Shown here piece by piece: positions 14,194 to 17,026 of a stretch of DNA of 17,026 nt. The notes beneath the pieces are model-generated. The model made no database searches, was not told where the DNA came from, and saw nothing but the letters and a program-made list of their open reading frames with translations. Position numbers and translations under genes: made by a program. The DNA lies in contig DAOUMU010000111.1 in assembly GCA_034409055.1 (NCBI GenBank), positions 1-17,026 of the forward strand, written 5' to 3'. Positions within the stretch are counted from its first letter, which is position 1. Every line of letters begins with the position of its first letter. Source of the DNA: DAOUMU01 sp034409055 (lineage in GTDB: Bacteria > Chloroflexota > Anaerolineae > 4572-78 > J111).

Positions 14194-15780
14194 GTGAAAC
14201 GTTTGATATGGATTGGGTTAATCATGTTGACCCTGGCTGTGGTTGCGGCCCAGTGTGGTACCACGCTCCAGTCCGGGGCCAATACGGACAGTAACCAGGC
14301 CGCTCAAAATGCAGCCCAGGCGGCTGCAGAGGAAAATGCCGTAGAAACAGCCCAGGAGTCTGTGGTGGAAGACACTGAAGAAACGGTAACCGAGAACACT
14401 GCAGAAACAGTAGCCGAGAATGTTGAAGAAACAGTGGTCGAGGACACCGCAGAAACAGTGATCGAAGACACTGAAGAAGCAGTGGCTGAGAATCCTGAAG
14501 AGGCCGTGACTGAAGATGCTGAAGAAACAGCAGAAGACGTCGCAGTGGAAGAGAGTGAGGAAGCGGTGGCAGAGACTGATAATGTTGCCCAGCAGGAAAC
14601 AACGGAAGAAGTCACAGCGGAACAAGAAGCGCTAGCCGGTGCTGGCGATCACCCGGCAAATTGTGATGACCCTTTTGCCGGAGTCGAGCGGGTTAGATTT
14701 CCTCACGAGGTATGGAACGCCGAGCGGATTGCCCGCTTTGTCGGTTCAGATTTGGTAGACCCGGACAGTGATCTGGCCACCAACTTCTGCCAGCACAGCG
14801 TCGATTATAGCGAAATCATCTCCGGCGGTCCTCCGCCCGATGGTATCCCCCCGATTGACAATCCCAATTTTGACTCTATCGCTCAGGGTGACGCCTGGCT
14901 GGCCGACGTGCAGCCGGTCATTGCCCTGGCCGTCGGCGACGAGGCCAAAGCCTATCCGCTGGCCATCCTGACCCGCCACGAGATTGCCAACGACGAGATT
15001 GCCGGTATTCCGGTAGCCGTGACCTTCTGTCCCTTGTGCAACGCCGGCATCGTCTTCAAGCGTGAAGTTGATGACCAGGTCTTGCGCTTTGGTGTTTCCG
15101 GCAACCTGCGCAACAGTGACTTGATTATGTGGGACAACAAAACTCTCTCCTGGTGGCAACAATTTACCGGCGAGGCCATTGTCGGAGAGATGACCGGCAC
15201 CCAACTGGAAATGCTTCCGGCCCAAATGGTAGCCTGGAAAGATTTTAAGGATGCCTATCCCAACGGCCAGGTGCTATCCAATAACGGCCGCAATTATGGC
15301 CTCAATCCTTACACCGGTTATGACTCGTCGACCCAGCCTTTCCTCTTCTTGGGTACGCCTGACTCTCGCCTGCAGGCCACCGAACGGGTCCTGGGTTACT
15401 TTGCCGGTGACACGGCCGTGGCTTACCCCTTGTCCCTGATTGCCGAGAAGGGAGTGATTGAAGATACGATTGACGACCGAGACGTGGTCATCTTCTACGA
15501 ACCGGGCCAGGTATCGGCTCTGGATCAGAGCGTGATTGAAGCCTCTAAAGAAGTCGGTTCGGCGGGTATGTTTATCCTTGAGGTTGACGGACAAATGCTC
15601 ACCTTTAGTTACGACGATGGGATCATTACCGACAGCGAAACCGGCAGCGAATGGGATGTCTTTGGCCGGGCCATCAGCGGCGAGTTAGAGGGGGCCCAAC
15701 TTGAGCCTATTTTGAGCCACACCCACTTCTGGTTCGCCTGGGCTGCTTTCAGGCCGGACACCAAACTCTACGAAGGTTAA
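14194..15780 (+). CDS. Secreted or membrane-anchored DUF3179 protein with acidic repeat linker
   Basis: The 528-residue product starts MKRLIWIGLIMLTLAVVAAQCGTT, a signal peptide with a Cys at 21; the -1 residue is Gln, so the lipobox is atypical and lipidation is uncertain. An acidic linker of seven octapeptides follows (E-D/N-x-x-E-x-V-x, residues 59-114). The DUF3179 domain (about 155-525) has VIALAVGDEAKAYPLAILTRHEIAND, VTFCPLCNAGIVFKR with C279 and C282, LIMWDNKTLSWWQQFTGEAIVG, and the terminal SHTHFWFAWAAFRPDT. The family is known from bacteria and archaea and has no established function; the CxxC pair suggests metal binding or redox. The start is GTG, supported by AAGGAG 7 bp upstream; no clear plus-strand promoter was found. 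The sequence after the stop is an nnrE remnant. Confidence 0.88.
   Translation: MKRLIWIGLIMLTLAVVAAQCGTTLQSGANTDSNQAAQNAAQAAAEENAVETAQESVVEDTEETVTENTAETVAENVEETVVEDTAETVIEDTEEAVAENPEEAVTEDAEETAEDVAVEESEEAVAETDNVAQQETTEEVTAEQEALAGAGDHPANCDDPFAGVERVRFPHEVWNAERIARFVGSDLVDPDSDLATNFCQHSVDYSEIISGGPPPDGIPPIDNPNFDSIAQGDAWLADVQPVIALAVGDEAKAYPLAILTRHEIANDEIAGIPVAVTFCPLCNAGIVFKREVDDQVLRFGVSGNLRNSDLIMWDNKTLSWWQQFTGEAIVGEMTGTQLEMLPAQMVAWKDFKDAYPNGQVLSNNGRNYGLNPYTGYDSSTQPFLFLGTPDSRLQATERVLGYFAGDTAVAYPLSLIAEKGVIEDTIDDRDVVIFYEPGQVSALDQSVIEASKEVGSAGMFILEVDGQMLTFSYDDGIITDSETGSEWDVFGRAISGELEGAQLEPILSHTHFWFAWAAFRPDTKLYEG
14368..14535 (+). repeat. 24-bp tandem repeat encoding acidic octapeptides
   Basis: Seven consecutive 24-bp units in the DUF3179 gene encode E-D/N-x-x-E-T/A-V-x (EDTEETVT, ENTAETVA, ENVEETVV, EDTAETVI, EDTEEAVA, ENPEEAVT, EDAEETAE). 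They form a highly negative linker between the membrane anchor and the domain. The copy number is likely to vary by slippage. Confidence 0.8.
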
Positions 15781-16041
15781 AGCGCGCCCATTCTGGCTCT
15801 CGATGCCTCTTCCGGCCTGGATACGACCACCGGCACCGTCTTTGATCCGGCCATCCGGGCCACCGCCACGATGACCCTGGCCCTACCCAAAGCGGGCCTG
15901 CTGACCCCAGGCGTAGCCGAGCAGGTGGGCGAGCTTTACCTGGCCGACATCAGCGTGCCGCCCACGCTCTACGCCGAGCCGGCTTTAAACCTGAACGTTG
16001 GTCCTATCTTTGCTCGGGACGATATTATTCGGCTACGATAG
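15781..16041 (+). pseudogene. nnrE: C-terminal remnant of NAD(P)H-hydrate epimerase (YjeF_N domain)
   Basis: The 86 codons after the DUF3179 stop, in the same frame, read SAPILALDASSGLDTTTG, then ATATMTLALPKAGLL, then VGELYLADISVPPTLY, ending at TAG. These are the last segments of the YjeF N-terminal domain (usual forms LALDxPSGLDxxTG, TLALPKxGL, GxLxxADIGxPxxLY). NAD(P)H-hydrate epimerase repairs hydrated nicotinamide cofactors. About the first 60% of the domain, including the start, is absent and there is no ribosome binding site. The conserved Pro of PSGLD is Ser. No internal stops are present, so the fragment is young or under read-through constraint. I infer that a rearrangement joined the DUF3179 gene to a broken nnrE. 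No ADP-dependent dehydratase domain follows. Confidence 0.75.
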
Positions 16042-16198
16042 TCGTGACGAACATGCTAAAAGAAACCAGGGCAAGGGGAGCTGTATTTTGTGAGAAGGAA
16101 AAGCGGCAATCAAGGTTTATTTGATCACCAGCGAGGGTGACCCGGAGTGTCAAAGTGGGTCAAAGTGGAGTTAATGGCCCAACGAGGCGGCTTATAAA
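16042..16198. other. Degenerate stretch with a 10-bp tandem duplication
   Basis: The plus strand contains a short protein-like run near 16105-16150 (AAIKVYLITSEGDPE) that ends at TAA after the tandem duplication GTCAAAGTGG/GTCAAAGTGG (16148-16167). Adding one base before the duplication would let the frame continue to ELMAQRGGL and a stop at 16194-16196. It looks like a broken gene end, but I cannot name a family. Confidence 0.3.
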
Positions 16199-16561
16199 TT
16201 AGGCCAGGGCTCTAACCGGTTTGCGAATCGCCTCAAAGATCTTGTTAGATATCTCTTCAGGCCGAAAATCTTTGGCGAAGTAATCAAACACACCCAGGCG
16301 ATAGGCGTTAATGGCTTCGCGGGTCGTTGGTTGCCCGGTGGCCACGACAACCCGTTTGCCTGGATACTGTTCATTGATTGTCCTCAAAACATCGAACCGG
16401 TGCGCACTGGCAATAATCAGATCGTAGCCGTTCTTTTTTAACTTGACCAGGGCCGTTTTTAGATCGAGGGCCAGGTCTACATCGAATGTCATCCCCAGGT
16501 TGTTCCGGGTAAAATCTAACCAACTCGGCTCATCGTCAATGACAAGAATACGGGTGGCCAT
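16199..16561 (-). CDS. Stand-alone response-regulator receiver domain lacking the phospho-acceptor Asp
   Basis: The 120-residue protein is a single CheY-like receiver: RILVIDDEP (D9, D10 metal-site acids), YDLIIASAHRFD (46-57), VVVATGQ (T75) and DYFAKDF (K97), with hydrophobic strands and helices in register. The phospho-acceptor that should follow DLII lies at position 52, where this protein has Ser, and the usual xMPxMDG loop after it is also replaced (AHRFDVL). The switch residues T75 and K97 are kept. It therefore resembles atypical or pseudo-receivers that signal without Asp phosphorylation. No output domain and no histidine kinase gene are present nearby. AAAGG lies about 10 bp before ATG 16561. 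Confidence 0.85.
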   Translation of the reverse strand: MATRILVIDDEPSWLDFTRNNLGMTFDVDLALDLKTALVKLKKNGYDLIIASAHRFDVLRTINEQYPGKRVVVATGQPTTREAINAYRLGVFDYFAKDFRPEEISNKIFEAIRKPVRALA

Positions 16562-16659
16562 TGACTTCTACCTTTCTGTTGTCCTAACAACAACAAGGGT
16601 AACGGAAATAGATAAAATATGTGTTATTAAAAAGATTACCCCAAAATCAAGAGATTGAA

Positions 16660-16679
16660 AACCCCTAAAAATGGGGGTT
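16660..16679. terminator. Small G/C hairpin, possible weak terminator
   Basis: AACCCC (16660-16665) and GGGGTT (16674-16679) form a 6-bp stem with an A/T loop. On the minus strand the stem runs into TTTTC, so it could end a transcript entering from the right before the receiver gene. The short stem makes this tentative. Confidence 0.3.
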
Positions 16680-16799
16680 AAACTGCCTGCCAGTCTGATA
16701 AATCTATTTTAGACATTACCTTATAACTATTAATATTATACCAGAACTATGTTAGAATTTGGTTTGATTCTGAGCCGATTAGACGTAATTCGGGTAAAA

Positions 16800-16897
16800 A
16801 GACCTGACAGGTTTCCAAAATGACTCTGTTTGCCAGGGTGTTGTGACGATTGCAAATGATTTTGCTGTGAAAATAACCTCTAAAACCTGTCAGGTCT
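16800..16897. repeat. Inverted repeat pair AGACCTGACAGGTTT / AAACCTGTCAGGTCT
   Basis: A perfect 15-bp inverted repeat (16800-16814 and 16883-16897) bounds a 68-bp AT-rich interior. Each arm is itself a palindrome (ACCTG-A-CAGGT). The unit could be a small non-autonomous element or a repeat pair. No clear target duplication flanks it (AAAA on the left, GGCT on the right). The rest of 16562-17026 holds no recognisable gene. Confidence 0.6.
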
Positions 16898-17026
16898 GGC
16901 TATAGAGTGTCTTGAAAAAAAGGTTTAGTATGGGCTGTGAGCGAAGGCTCTCGTTGCACATTAACATAAAGTTATAAACATCATCGACTATTTCTCATTA
17001 CCACGGCGATATTTCGGACGGATGTT

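Noticed and set aside
14218..14625. Minus-strand ORFs opposite the acidic repeat, with Cys/Phe- or Ser/Val-rich products
   Set aside because: They are antisense to the 24-bp tandem repeat of the DUF3179 gene; the regular composition simply mirrors it.

Overview
The window reads as chromosomal DNA of an uncultured-type bacterium, most likely Chloroflexota (Anaerolineae/Caldilineae-like). This is an inference from gene content: a giant RHS/YD-repeat surface protein carrying a YLPMV motif of a kind I associate with exported proteins of this phylum, nucleotidyltransferase/HEPN, DUF433/DUF5615 and Uma2 genes, a DUF3179 protein, a membrane-tethered kinase-like protein, and intergenic space full of short palindromic repeats. 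No rRNA, tRNA or CRISPR array was seen.

Layout. 2-5461 (+) is the 3' part of an RHS polymorphic-toxin-type gene. It is open at the left edge, has dozens of YD repeats, and switches sharply to AT-rich sequence at about 4620, where an unrecognised C-terminal tip begins. Its last codons are interrupted by a 203-bp MITE-like element (5456-5658) with terminal inverted repeats and a 9-bp target duplication, and the element supplies the present stop codon. No convincing immunity gene follows. 5670-7038 is a gene-poor, repeat-rich stretch. 7039-7795 (+) is a nucleotidyltransferase/HEPN pair. 7981-8758 (-) is a DUF433/DUF5615 pair with a near-consensus promoter. 9195-9770 (+) is a Uma2-family PD-(D/E)XK protein. 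The 6.2-9.0 kb interval is studded with one ~80-bp palindromic repeat family, so it looks like an accessory toxin-antitoxin/repeat island.

From 9.9 kb the content is more housekeeping-like. A HAD hydrolase (-) and a SixA-type phosphohistidine phosphatase (+) diverge from a shared promoter region. A transmembrane kinase-like protein (11468-13033) has lost canonical catalytic residues. A tandem array of REP-like hairpins follows, then a LURP-one/YxjI-like protein (-) and, divergently, a secreted DUF3179 protein with an acidic octapeptide repeat. Directly behind the DUF3179 stop codon, in the same frame, lies an 86-codon start-less fragment of an NAD(P)H-hydrate epimerase gene (15781-16041). A single-domain receiver with Ser in place of the phospho-acceptor Asp (16199-16561, -) and a repeat-bearing non-coding tail end the window.

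Three signalling-type proteins here (kinase-like, receiver, HEPN) look altered at the residues that define their catalysis. The most unusual structural signals are the MITE-like insertion that rewrote the RHS stop codon, the hairpin families whose stems vary with compensatory changes, and the in-frame nnrE remnant.
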